From positions 1 through 35,545 of the forward strand of contig CAMDFL010000029.1 in the NCBI GenBank assembly GCA_945897475.1: a DNA stretch of 35,545 nucleotides, written 5' to 3'. The notes beneath the pieces were generated by a model. It saw only the letters and a program-made list of their open reading frames with translations, ran no database searches and was not told where the DNA came from. Positions 1 to 7,777 of this stretch are shown piece after piece. Position 1 is the first letter of the stretch. Each line of letters opens with the position of its first letter. The DNA is from Bordetella parapertussis (GTDB lineage: Bacteria; Pseudomonadota; Gammaproteobacteria; Burkholderiales; SG8-39). Position numbers and translations under genes: made by a program.

Positions 1-83
1 ACCGGGCGTGTGGGGTAGTCCTGCGCGAACGCAGTAGATGCCAGCAAGGCGGTGGCCAGAACCAACGGGATGTGTTTTTCCAT
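1..83 (-). CDS. Bug/TctC family tripartite tricarboxylate transporter binding protein, N-terminus only
   Basis: Only the first 27 codons lie in the window; the gene runs off the left edge. The start is the ATG at 83, read leftward, with GGAAGGA about 5 bases upstream. The visible residues form a signal peptide (MEKHIPLVLATALLASTAFA) followed by QDYPTRP, the usual start of a mature Bug protein. Family members are periplasmic solute receptors of about 320 residues that bind carboxylates or related small molecules. The gene lies 73 bp downstream of the amidohydrolase on the same strand, so the two are probably co-transcribed and the receptor may bind that enzyme's substrate (inference). Confidence 0.8.
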   Translation of the reverse strand, partial: MEKHIPLVLATALLASTAFAQDYPTRP

Positions 84-156
84 GACACCTTCCTTCCAGA
101 TTGATCTTTCTGCACCGTGGCCGAGCTTACCCCTCTCGGCCGTTTCGCCAGGATTA

Positions 157-1128
157 TTACTTCAGCTTGAGCAATTTGCGCGCATTGCCCGAGAGTATCT
201 TCGCCTTGTCCTCGGCGCACAGCGGGATCGTCGGTATCCAGTCGATGCCGGGTTTGTTGGGAACAAATGGGTAGTCGATCGAAAAGATTATTCTATCCAC
301 GCCCATCTCCTGCACCGTGCACATCAGCGCCGGGTTGGAGAAATTGCCGCTGGTGGTAATCCAGAAATGCTCCGAGAAGCGCTCGCGAAATGAAAATGAC
401 GTGTCCTTGTTGCCCGGCCGCGAGAGCGCCTGGTCGATTCGCCACAAACTGAAGGGGATGCCTTCGCCCATATGGCCGACGATAATTTTGGTGCCGGGAT
501 ATTTTTGCAGGACGCCGGATAAAACGATACGAATAGCCTGGGTCGCGCATTCCACACCGAAGCCCCAGCCCGCGGTCAACAGGCCGGGAAAGTCACCCAG
601 GTAATCCTTGTAGTAGGCGTCGGCCACTTCCTTCTTTGGCGAGGCCGGATGAATGTAGATGGGGACATCCAGTTTTTCGGCACGCTCGAAAATCGGCCAG
701 AACTGCTTCTCATCGAGAAACGCGCCATTGGTCGGTCCATGCACCATCGCGCCCACGAAACCAAGCTTATCCACGCAACGCTCCAGTTCATCTGCGGCGG
801 CTTTAGGGTCTGGGGTCGGAATCTGTCCGAAGGCGGCAAAGCGTTTCGGGTGGGCCTTAACGATCTCGGCCAAACGGTCATTGGCGCCTTTGGCAACGCG
901 CACCATGGTTTCCGGATCGCCGCGCTGCGTAGAAGGCGCGCCGTGCGAGAGCACCTGAATGTCGATGCCCGCCTCATCCATTTCCTTCACGCGCAATGTC
1001 GAGTAATCGAACAGGCGTTCCATGATGTGCGGCGAGCCGCGCATCGCATCGGTGGCGCCGAAATGGGAGGACGTCTCTTTGTCCCAGTAGTGCTCTTCGA
1101 TGGTAATGATTTCCGGCTTGGTGGCCAT
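157..1128 (-). CDS. amidohydrolase-superfamily (de)carboxylase, gamma-resorcylate decarboxylase/ACMSD-like
   Basis: The 323-residue protein has the layout of the ACMSD/2,6-dihydroxybenzoate decarboxylase branch of metal-dependent hydrolases. Metal and catalytic positions are visible: E11-x-H13 near the N-terminus in place of the classical HxH, H160 in IYIHP, H219 and E222 in VGHMGEG, and D285 in FSIDYPF. The ITTSGNF stretch near residue 257 is also typical. Such enzymes non-oxidatively decarboxylate aromatic or related acids in the cytoplasm; some other members are lactonases or hydrolases, so the exact reaction is open. I chose the ATG at 1128 because GAGGA lies 8 bases upstream; a TTG two codons earlier is less likely. 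It is transcribed divergently from the flavin oxidoreductase across a 138-bp gap and followed by a Bug gene. Confidence 0.85.
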   Translation of the reverse strand: MATKPEIITIEEHYWDKETSSHFGATDAMRGSPHIMERLFDYSTLRVKEMDEAGIDIQVLSHGAPSTQRGDPETMVRVAKGANDRLAEIVKAHPKRFAAFGQIPTPDPKAAADELERCVDKLGFVGAMVHGPTNGAFLDEKQFWPIFERAEKLDVPIYIHPASPKKEVADAYYKDYLGDFPGLLTAGWGFGVECATQAIRIVLSGVLQKYPGTKIIVGHMGEGIPFSLWRIDQALSRPGNKDTSFSFRERFSEHFWITTSGNFSNPALMCTVQEMGVDRIIFSIDYPFVPNKPGIDWIPTIPLCAEDKAKILSGNARKLLKLK

Positions 1129-1266
1129 GTGCAATGTCCTCTTGTGCGAAAATTTGCGGTGACAATTTAAACGGCGGGTGGATGCCCGAATTGGCTCAAC
1201 CGCCCCTGCTAATCTCAGAAGCGCGAGAGTCTAGCACCGCATTATTTTCAGGACACGGACAACAAT

Positions 1267-2340
1267 ATGACTATCGATCTTTATTCACCGCTACAGGCCG
1301 GTGAGCTGCAAATGGCCAATCGCCTTGTCATGGCGCCGATGGCGCGCCGTCGTGCCGCCGCCAACGGCGCGCCTTCCGAACATGCGCCGCTGTACTACTC
1401 GCAGCGCGCCAGCGGGGGACTGGTTATCACCGAGGGCACCGCGCCCTGCGCGTTCGGCAAAGGCAGCTTTGGCATGCCGGGTGTGTACACCGAGGAGCAG
1501 ATTGCCGCTTGGCGAAACGTCACCGATGCGGTGCATGCCAGGGGTGGTCGCATCGTTGTGCAACTGATGCACTCGGGCCGCGTGGCGCATTCCTCGCGCA
1601 TGCCAGGCGGCGCATTGCCGGTATCTGCCTCGACGGTACGCGTGTCGGGACAAGTCATGGCGGCCGCCGGGATGACGGTCTACGAAACGCCACGCGCGCT
1701 AGAACTCGATGAAATTCCTAAAGTGGTCGAGGAGTACGCGAATGCGGCGCGCTGTGCGATGGCCGCAGGCTTCGATGGCGTTGAGCTGCATGGCGCGTCT
1801 GGATTTCTGCCGATGCAGTTTTTATGCTCCAGCACCAATCGGCGCACCGATGCGTATGGCGGCTCGGCCGCGCATCGTGCACGCTTCACCGTCGAAGTGC
1901 TTGAGGCTATGGGCAAGGCAATTGGCGCGGGTCGGGTGGGTATCAAAATCTCGCCGGAGAACCCGCACAACGATATTTCCGACGCGAATCCGGTTGAAAC
2001 ATTTTCCACCCTGGTATCGGCGATCAGCCCACTGGGAATTGCCTACGTGCACATGTCGTTCGCACCCAAGGAGAGTGCAAATTATCTGGAATTGCTGCGA
2101 CCACTGTTCAATGGCGTATTTTTCATAGGCGGAGGACTGGATCGCGACAAAGCCGCGGCCATGATTGCCGAGGGAAAAGCCGACGTCGCGGTGTATGGCG
2201 TGAAGTATCTCGCCAATCCGGATCTGCGTGAACGATTCGAATCGAGCGCGCCGCTCAACCCCCCGGATAGAGACACCTTCTATTCGCAAGGGCCAAAGGG
2301 ATATATCGACTACCCATTTTTGAATGAAGCGAGGACCTGA
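1267..2340 (+). CDS. old yellow enzyme family NADH:flavin oxidoreductase (OYE/NemA type) with altered catalytic residues
   Basis: This 357-residue TIM-barrel flavoprotein begins with the family pattern LYSPLQAGELQMANRLVMAPM and has the FMN-contact segments VQLMHSGR (98-105) and YGGS. Family members reduce activated C=C bonds of enones or nitro compounds using NAD(P)H. In classical OYE the substrate-anchoring His/Asn pair and the proton-donor Tyr sit in an HxANGYL motif. Here the motif reads HGASGFL (175-181), so Asn is replaced by Ser178 and Tyr by Phe180. The fold and FMN binding look intact, but the reaction may differ or use another proton donor. ACAC-GGACA before the ATG is a weak ribosome binding site. 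The adjacent decarboxylase and PrpD-type genes suggest a catabolic role. Confidence 0.88.
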   Translation: MTIDLYSPLQAGELQMANRLVMAPMARRRAAANGAPSEHAPLYYSQRASGGLVITEGTAPCAFGKGSFGMPGVYTEEQIAAWRNVTDAVHARGGRIVVQLMHSGRVAHSSRMPGGALPVSASTVRVSGQVMAAAGMTVYETPRALELDEIPKVVEEYANAARCAMAAGFDGVELHGASGFLPMQFLCSSTNRRTDAYGGSAAHRARFTVEVLEAMGKAIGAGRVGIKISPENPHNDISDANPVETFSTLVSAISPLGIAYVHMSFAPKESANYLELLRPLFNGVFFIGGGLDRDKAAAMIAEGKADVAVYGVKYLANPDLRERFESSAPLNPPDRDTFYSQGPKGYIDYPFLNEART

Positions 2341-2370
2341 GCGAAGCTTGTCGTTGTTGCAGCCGAAGTT

Positions 2371-3348
2371 TCAGTCAGCCTTCACGCCGGAGAGTTTCAC
2401 GATCTCGCGCCACTTGCTGTACTCACGGCTGAAGAACGTCTGATAGGCCTCGGGAGACTCGCTCGGGTTAGGGTTTGAGCCGCCCGCGGCCATGCCTTTT
2501 TGTACCGTAGCATCCGCTATCGATTTGACGATCTCGTTGTGCAGACGGCGCACCAGCGGCAGCGGAGTTTTCGCGGAGACTGAAACGCCGGCCCAGGTTT
2601 CCTGGACAAGAAGTTCGCTCTTTGCCGCTTCCAGCATGGTGGGCACATCCGGGAAAGCGGCGAGGCGCTTGCCTGCGGTGGCGGCCATCACCCGCATCTT
2701 GCCGGAACGCACAAAGGGCATGGCGAAGGTCTGCACTTGGAACGACGCGTGCAGGTCGCCACGCATCATGGCTGGAATGACGTCAGCTGAATTCTTGAAT
2801 GGAACATGAACCATGTCCAGGCCCGCGACCGCCGCGAGTGTCGCCATGGCCATGTGCGAGGGAGTGCCTGCCCCGCCTGAGCCGTAGTTGAGTTTGCCGG
2901 GGGTGGCCTTCGCCATCGTGACAAGATCGTCGACGCTCTTTAACGGGGAATCAACGGATACCACCAGGAGTGAAGCTCCCAAGGTCAATTGGGTGACGTG
3001 GGAAAAATCCGCCAGTGGATCGTAGCCCACGTCGCGCTGAACGAAGCGCTGAATAATGTTGCTGTTGGTTACCATGGTCATGGTGTAGCCATCGGGCGCC
3101 GAGCGCACCACTTGTTGCGCCGCGAGGGAGCCACCAAAACCGACTTTGTTGTCGAGCACCACGGTTTGCCCCAGATTCTCCGCAAGCTTTGCTACCAGCG
3201 GGCGAAGGTAAATATCCGGCCCTGGCCCCGGTGCGAAGGGGCTGATAAACAGCAGCGGCTTGTTGGGAAAGGCCGGTTGCGCGAGCGCGCCGTCAGTGCA
3301 TGCCGCGAGTGTTGCAATGGCAAAAATCAATTGGATAATGCGTGTCAT
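2371..3348 (-). CDS. Bug/TctC family tripartite tricarboxylate transporter binding protein
   Basis: The 325-residue protein starts with a hydrophobic signal sequence and continues with PNKPLLFISPFAPGPGPDIYLRPL, the family's first ligand-loop region. Downstream it has APDGYTM, GKLNYGSGGAGTPSHM (about residues 152-167) and VPFKNSADVIPAMMRGDL, all standard Bug motifs. It should act in the periplasm as a solute receptor. The leader contains TLAAC (13-17), which could be a lipobox, but cleavage after ALA a few residues later is equally possible. The gene is convergent with the flavin oxidoreductase (30-bp gap) and follows another Bug gene by 41 bp on the same strand. No TctA/TctB membrane subunits are present in the window. 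Confidence 0.92.
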   Translation of the reverse strand: MTRIIQLIFAIATLAACTDGALAQPAFPNKPLLFISPFAPGPGPDIYLRPLVAKLAENLGQTVVLDNKVGFGGSLAAQQVVRSAPDGYTMTMVTNSNIIQRFVQRDVGYDPLADFSHVTQLTLGASLLVVSVDSPLKSVDDLVTMAKATPGKLNYGSGGAGTPSHMAMATLAAVAGLDMVHVPFKNSADVIPAMMRGDLHASFQVQTFAMPFVRSGKMRVMAATAGKRLAAFPDVPTMLEAAKSELLVQETWAGVSVSAKTPLPLVRRLHNEIVKSIADATVQKGMAAGGSNPNPSESPEAYQTFFSREYSKWREIVKLSGVKAD

Positions 3349-3389
3349 CTTCTTGCCCTTTAAAAAAGGCTGTCTGCACGGATCATCGC

Positions 3390-4382
3390 CTACTCCTGTT
3401 TGACGCCCAGGCTCTGTAGCACCGGCGCCCAGTATTTGAGGTCGCGATCGACGATCTGCACCAGTTGCTCGGGTGTGCTGGTAAGCGGCACAAAGGCGTT
3501 GTCGGCGAAGGGCTTTTTCACGCTGGGCGCGACCACCGCCCTGGACAATTCGCGATTGAGTCTATCGACGAGGGGTCTTTGCATGCCTGCCGGGCCGATC
3601 ACGGCGATCCAATCGGGAAAAGTGAACTCACGCACGCCCGACTCAGTCATGGTGGGCACCTCGGGCAGCTCGGGGAAGCGTTCATCGGTGGCCATCGCCA
3701 GTGCCCGCAGTTTGCCCGCCCTCACCTGCGAGGTGAGCTGCGCCACCGGCGGAAAAAACAGTACATCGATGCGCCCGGCGATCAGCTCGGGAATGAATTG
3801 CGCCGCGCCTTTGAATGGGATGTGTTCGAACTTGGTGTCGGTGCGGCGCTGGAAGAATTCGGTGGCCAGATGAAAGCGTCCGCCGACACCCGAGGTGCCG
3901 TAATTGAGCTTGCCGGGATTGGCTTTGGCATAGCTCACCAACTCCTGCACCGTCTTCACCGGCACCGAGGCATGAATGAAAAGACCCATGACGCTGTTGG
4001 CGACAATGCCGATGTAGGAAAAATCCTTCTGTGAATCGTAGGGCAGCTTCGTGTAGGTGAGTTTCTGAAATACCAGCAGCGCGGCGGGTGCGGTAAGAAT
4101 CGTATAGCCATCGGGGGCGGATCTCGCCACCGCTTCCGCGCCGACGATATAGGCCGCGCCGGCGCGATTCTCTATGATGACCGGCTGCCCTACGGCCGCG
4201 GCCAACTCTACGGCGACGGCGCGCGTCATGATGTCATTGGGGCCGCCCGCGGCGATGGGGACGATCCATTTGATCGGTTTGGCGGGATATTGTGCGGATG
4301 CGATGCCGGTCAGAAGGAACAGGAGCGCACCCGGCAGCAGCCATCGGAATCCGTAAAAAGTGATGTTCATATGTTGTCTCAT
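3390..4382 (-). CDS. Bug/TctC family tripartite tricarboxylate transporter binding protein
   Basis: From the ATG at 4382 the protein is 330 residues, with a signal peptide (hydrophobic FRWLLPGALLFLLTGIASA) and mature start QYPAKPIKWIVP. Family motifs include GGPNDIMTRAVA, RSAPDGYTIL, GKLNYGTSGVGGRFHLA and HIPFKGAAQFIPELIAGRID. It is a periplasmic receptor for a small organic solute. Start choice is uncertain: no start has a good ribosome binding site; ATG 4370 would also give a proper signal peptide, while ATG 4439 adds a charged leader and would run up against the tandem repeat at 4440. It is the first gene of a leftward pair of Bug genes, divergent from the MmgE/PrpD gene. Confidence 0.9.
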   Translation of the reverse strand: MRQHMNITFYGFRWLLPGALLFLLTGIASAQYPAKPIKWIVPIAAGGPNDIMTRAVAVELAAAVGQPVIIENRAGAAYIVGAEAVARSAPDGYTILTAPAALLVFQKLTYTKLPYDSQKDFSYIGIVANSVMGLFIHASVPVKTVQELVSYAKANPGKLNYGTSGVGGRFHLATEFFQRRTDTKFEHIPFKGAAQFIPELIAGRIDVLFFPPVAQLTSQVRAGKLRALAMATDERFPELPEVPTMTESGVREFTFPDWIAVIGPAGMQRPLVDRLNRELSRAVVAPSVKKPFADNAFVPLTSTPEQLVQIVDRDLKYWAPVLQSLGVKQE

Positions 4383-4439
4383 GGGATTTGCGTCATTGTC
4401 ACTATGCAAGTATTGCCAAATCATGCAGTCAGGCGTCAT

Positions 4440-4490
4440 GCTACCGTAACACTCACGCTACAGGTAACCCTCAAGCTACCGTTATCCGCG
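4440..4490. repeat. three degenerate 17-18 bp tandem repeats upstream of a Bug gene
   Basis: Three successive units begin GCTAC at 4440, 4457 and 4475: GCTACCGTAACACTCAC, GCTACAGGTAACCCTCAA and GCTACCGTTATCCGC. They sit between the divergent Bug and MmgE/PrpD genes, about 60 bp ahead of the preferred Bug start. The arrangement could be a regulator binding array or simply a decayed slippage product; no protein can be assigned. Confidence 0.5.
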
Positions 4491-4538
4491 CGGCGCTACG
4501 CTGCGGCCATTGGTGGCTAGTCCAGGAACTCCATCGTT

Positions 4539-4567
4539 TCGATTCAGAATTTCTCGATTCAAAATTT
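4539..4567. repeat. direct repeat of a 14-bp motif in the divergent promoter region
   Basis: TCGATTCAGAATTT at 4539 is followed 15 bp later by TCGATTCAAAATTT at 4554, 13 of 14 bases identical. The pair lies 55-83 bp upstream of the MmgE/PrpD start, a position suited to an activator or repressor site. The core GAATTTC also occurs in the palindrome at 6077-6091 upstream of the next Bug gene, so the two could share a regulator (inference). Confidence 0.45.
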
Positions 4568-4621
4568 CCAAATACCGGCGATCGAGAGTCAGGTCTCCGA
4601 TTGTAAAACCAAGGAAGCAAT

Positions 4622-6034
4622 ATGGACACCCTTTCCACGCAACAAAAAACTCTGTCGGCATCCCGAAAAATGGTCCGATGGGCCAATGTTTTGAGGTTCG
4701 ATAGGCTGCCTGCTGAAATTCAACATGAATCCAGGCGCGCGCTGGTGGATTCTATCGGTTGCGCTATCGGCGGCTATGGCTGCGATGCGCACTTGATCGC
4801 GCAACGTGTTTTGAACAAGCTCGGCGGGGCTATCGAGGCCACCGTTATCGGTGCCGGTGTGAAAACCAGTGTGATGAACGCCGCGGTATTGAACGGCGTC
4901 ATGCTGCGCTACCTCGATTACAACGACGTTTATGTGGTGCCGGTGGGCAATATGGTGGCGGGAGGCCACTTGGGTGAGGTGATTCCTGGCGCGCTGGCCG
5001 TTGCCGAGCATAGACATATCGCCGGGAAAGAGTTTTTAGCCACCATCGTCGCGGGCTACGAACTCTCCGCGCGCATGTTGCATGCCTGCAAGGAAATTCC
5101 GTTTGCCAATCGCGGCTGGAACACCGATTCGCGCGGCGCGGTGGTGATGCCCATCCTTGCCGGACGATTGATGGGGCTTACCGAGGAGCAAACTGTCAAT
5201 GCCGTGGGAATCTCGGCTTCAACCGGAATGATTCTCGGCATCCTTGATACCGACGATGAAGCCAATACGCTGGCGAAGAACTTTCGCTTTCCTTCGGCCA
5301 CGCATCGAGCCCTGTTTTCCGCTTATCTCGCCGAAGAAGGTTTTACCGGCCCTGAGCGTGTGCTCGAAGGCCAGCGCGGTTTCGTCGAGGCGGTATTCCA
5401 GGGCGATTACAAGATCGAGACGCTTACCTCAAGCGAGGAGCCATTCCATATTCTGGACAACCGTTACAAATCCTTTGCGGCCGAATCCACCGCGCATGGC
5501 CACTTGAGCGCAACGCTGCATTTGGTAAAGACGCACGATCTCAAGCCCTCTGACATCGAAGCCGTGACGGTGAGGGCGGGGTCACGCGGCATCGCGCATA
5601 CGGGTGATGCCGCCAAGCGCCACCCCATGGACAAGGAAACCGCCGACCACAGTTCCTGGTATCTCACCGCAGTGGCTATCATGGATCGGGAGGTGAGCCC
5701 GCGCCAGTACTCGCGCGAACGCTACACCGATCCCGCAGTCGAGGCGCTGATGTCGAAAATCACACTGGAAGTCGCGAGCGAATTCGACAAACAGCCGATG
5801 GCGGGCGAAACGGTTATTCGCACCCGTTCGGGTGCGACGCTGACGCACCGGGTTCTGCATCCCAAGGGCACGCGCGAGAATCGAATGTCGGATGAGGATA
5901 TCAATAATAAATTTCGCGACATGGCCAAGGTCCACATGAGCGACGCGCGTATCGACCAATTGCTCGATCAATTATGGAGCACCGATCAGCAGGATGACAT
6001 GGCGGCGCTCGCACCACTGCTCGCCTTCAGTTAA
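4622..6034 (+). CDS. MmgE/PrpD family protein (2-methylcitrate dehydratase-like)
   Basis: The 470-residue protein matches the MmgE/PrpD family in length and pattern: ALVDSIGCAIGGYGCDAH near residues 41-58, VLNGVMLRYLDYNDVYV (about 89-105), GGHLGEVIPGALAVAE, and the C-terminal domain around KETADHSSWYLTAVAIMD. PrpD dehydrates 2-methylcitrate, while many relatives act on other hydroxy acids or have no known substrate. No prpB, prpC or acn gene is nearby, so a methylcitrate-cycle role is not supported by context. AAGGAAG sits 5 bases before the ATG. It is a cytoplasmic enzyme in a neighbourhood rich in carboxylate receptors, so an organic-acid substrate is likely (inference). A weak terminator follows the stop codon. 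Confidence 0.9.
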   Translation: MDTLSTQQKTLSASRKMVRWANVLRFDRLPAEIQHESRRALVDSIGCAIGGYGCDAHLIAQRVLNKLGGAIEATVIGAGVKTSVMNAAVLNGVMLRYLDYNDVYVVPVGNMVAGGHLGEVIPGALAVAEHRHIAGKEFLATIVAGYELSARMLHACKEIPFANRGWNTDSRGAVVMPILAGRLMGLTEEQTVNAVGISASTGMILGILDTDDEANTLAKNFRFPSATHRALFSAYLAEEGFTGPERVLEGQRGFVEAVFQGDYKIETLTSSEEPFHILDNRYKSFAAESTAHGHLSATLHLVKTHDLKPSDIEAVTVRAGSRGIAHTGDAAKRHPMDKETADHSSWYLTAVAIMDREVSPRQYSRERYTDPAVEALMSKITLEVASEFDKQPMAGETVIRTRSGATLTHRVLHPKGTRENRMSDEDINNKFRDMAKVHMSDARIDQLLDQLWSTDQQDDMAALAPLLAFS

Positions 6035-6039
6035 GCTAG

Positions 6040-6061
6040 CCGCGCAGTTTCGCGGGTTTTT
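6040..6061 (+). terminator. probable short intrinsic terminator after the MmgE/PrpD gene
   Basis: CCGCG at 6040-6044 pairs with CGCGG at 6051-6055 around a six-base loop, followed by GTTTTT. The stem is only 5 bp, but it lies six bases after the stop codon and ends in a T run. Confidence 0.5.
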
Positions 6062-6076
6062 CCGAAGTTCATATTC

Positions 6077-6091
6077 CGAATTTCAAATTCG
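6077..6091. promoter_or_regulatory. perfect 15-bp palindrome, candidate operator
   Basis: CGAATTT and AAATTCG flank a single central C, giving a perfect inverted repeat typical in size of MarR, TetR or GntR sites. It lies about 210 bp upstream of the next Bug gene. No regulator gene is adjacent. Confidence 0.35.
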
Positions 6092-6139
6092 TCACGCTGG
6101 AACGACTCAAAGCTATATAGCCCGCAGGCAGCAAAGGAT

Positions 6140-6169
6140 GACAACGGCCGGCTGGCGCCCGCCGTTGTC
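6140..6169. other. strong 9-bp hairpin in the leader of a Bug gene
   Basis: GACAACGGC at 6140-6148 is perfectly complementary to GCCGTTGTC at 6161-6169 with a 12-base loop that can itself pair in part. There is no T run, so it is not a classical terminator; it may be a leader or 3'-end structure. The remainder of the 6035-6303 gap shows no coding sequence. Confidence 0.45.
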
Positions 6170-6303
6170 GATTGAAGCAGGCGTGGTTTGGCTGGGTTTC
6201 TTACCAGTTAATTAAACGAGACCACCCGCGCCGTTCGCCACGACGCAGTGCCGTTTGAATGATGATAGCTGCACGGAATATTACCGAAACCAGGAGGTTA
6301 AAC

Positions 6304-7305
6304 ATGCGCACGCTCGATGATTCGCAGTCAGTAATGCCCTATTGTTGCCTTGGCGGCGCGAAGCTTCTACTCGCAGTATTTGCCATGGTATCCACGCTGT
6401 GCTCGGCGCAGAACTTCCCCACCAAGACGGTGACGCTGGTCGTTCCCAACCCACCTGGCGGCGGCATCGACATTCAAGGCCGCGTGTATGCGAATAAATT
6501 GCAGGAGCTATGGAAGCAGAATGTGATCGTCGAATACAAGGCGGGCGGCGGCACTCTGCTCGGCATGGATTTCACCGCAAAGGCTGTGCCCGATGGTCAC
6601 ACCATCTGCCTCGTGGCCACGCCATTGGTCATAATTCCGGCGCTGCAGCCCAAGATGCCCTACGACACGCTGCGAGATCTGGCTGGTGTGACGCTATCGG
6701 CGGTGTCCCCCATCCTTATCGGCGGATCCCCGACCTTGGAGGCCAACAACATCGCCGAGGTGATTGTTCTGGCAAAGAAGTATCCCGGCAAGCTGACCTA
6801 TGGAACGCCCGGTGCTGGCAGCTCCATGCACCTCGCCGGCGAACTGCTAAAGAGCATGGCGGGCATCGATATGCTGCACGTGCCGTTCAAGGGCGGTGCT
6901 CAGGCTTATCCCGAATTGATGGCGGGCCGCATCGATCTGTTGCTCGATCCCTTGTTCGGCCTTTACCGCCACGTTCAGGCGGGCAAGGTGAAGGGTATCG
7001 CGGTAACCAGTCTCAAACCCGATCCCACCGCGCCCGGTATTGGGGCGGTTGCGGCGACACTGCCTGGCTTTTCCGTCCTCTCGATTAATGGTCTGGTGGT
7101 GCCGCGCGCCACACCGCGCGAGGTTGTGCGTAAGCTCAATGCCGATTTTCGTGCCGTGCTGAATATGCCCGATGTGTCCAAGCGCTTTACGGAGCTGGGG
7201 CTGGAGATCGTAGGCGGTTCGCCGGAGGAGTTTGACGCGATGATTCGCGCGGAGATCGATCGCTGGACCAAGGTCGCGAAGGCCGCGAACATCAAGCTCG
7301 AATAG
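6304..7305 (+). CDS. Bug/TctC family tripartite tricarboxylate transporter binding protein
   Basis: From ATG 6304 the product is 333 residues. This start is chosen because AGGAGG lies 6 bases upstream (6292-6297) and gives a signal peptide ending CSA before QNFPTKTVTLVVPNPPGGGID; an in-frame ATG at 6259 lacks such a site. Bug motifs include VPDGHTICL, MPYDTLRDLAGVT, GKLTYGTPGAGSSMHLAGELL and HVPFKGGAQAYPELMAGRID. It is a periplasmic receptor, probably for a carboxylate. It stands alone between the MmgE/PrpD gene and a small nucleotidyltransferase-domain gene. Confidence 0.92.
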   Translation: MRTLDDSQSVMPYCCLGGAKLLLAVFAMVSTLCSAQNFPTKTVTLVVPNPPGGGIDIQGRVYANKLQELWKQNVIVEYKAGGGTLLGMDFTAKAVPDGHTICLVATPLVIIPALQPKMPYDTLRDLAGVTLSAVSPILIGGSPTLEANNIAEVIVLAKKYPGKLTYGTPGAGSSMHLAGELLKSMAGIDMLHVPFKGGAQAYPELMAGRIDLLLDPLFGLYRHVQAGKVKGIAVTSLKPDPTAPGIGAVAATLPGFSVLSINGLVVPRATPREVVRKLNADFRAVLNMPDVSKRFTELGLEIVGGSPEEFDAMIRAEIDRWTKVAKAANIKLE

Positions 7306-7333
7306 TTGCGCCGCTGCGGGGCTTGCGGCTAAT

Positions 7334-7368
7334 AAGTATCAGAGCTGTCTAAAAGTATCAGAGCGGTC
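7334..7368. repeat. 16-bp direct repeat upstream of the nucleotidyltransferase-domain gene
   Basis: AAGTATCAGAGCTGTC (7334-7349) is repeated as AAGTATCAGAGCGGTC (7353-7368), 15 of 16 bases identical with a 19-bp period. It ends 22 bp before the start codon of the next gene and could be its operator; a simple tandem duplication is the alternative. Confidence 0.5.
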
Positions 7369-7389
7369 GAACACAGGAGAAAAGCGAGT

Positions 7390-7689
7390 ATGAAAAAATA
7401 TTTGCGATTGAGTGCGAAATGCATCCTGGCGTTGAGTATGGTGCGAGAGATGGTTCGCAAATACGCGCCCAAGGTGTACGCGTTCGGCTCGCGTGCCCTC
7501 GCCAACTCCGATGCCATCGTCAAACATCACGCCGATCTGGATCTGATGTTTGACGGACCGGAATTAACGCTTGACGAAAGATTCGTTCTGCGCGAAGCGT
7601 TTTCCGATAGCGACCTGCCAATGCGCGTGGATGTCATGGACGCGGCCGATGTACCCAAAACCTGGACGATTCGAACCTGCCCTGTCTGA
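7390..7689 (+). CDS. small nucleotidyltransferase-domain protein (MNT/MntA-like), possibly truncated
   Basis: This 99-residue protein carries the polymerase-beta-like signature of minimal nucleotidyltransferases: AFGSRA (31-36), ADLDLMF with Asp49 and Asp51 as likely metal ligands, and a third acidic residue in RVDVMD (Asp81). MntA-type proteins AMPylate and silence HEPN-domain RNase toxins in HEPN-MNT modules. Here no HEPN gene is adjacent on either side. The C-terminus departs from the family soon after VDVMDAADVP, ending in TWTIRTCPV, so it may be truncated. The insert between GSR and DLD lacks the usual conserved Gly, also hinting at divergence. AGGAGA 9 bases before the ATG supports translation. 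Confidence 0.7.
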   Translation: MKKYLRLSAKCILALSMVREMVRKYAPKVYAFGSRALANSDAIVKHHADLDLMFDGPELTLDERFVLREAFSDSDLPMRVDVMDAADVPKTWTIRTCPV

Positions 7690-7777
7690 TCGGTTCGTCT
7701 GCGTTCATAGGCTGTTCAAACTGACTAAACAAGCGAAGCCACTTTCATAACAACAGCAGGATTCCCCCGCGAAATAT

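Noticed and set aside
4622..6034. Assignment as 2-methylcitrate dehydratase PrpD
   Set aside because: No other methylcitrate-cycle gene is present, and the family is functionally broad.
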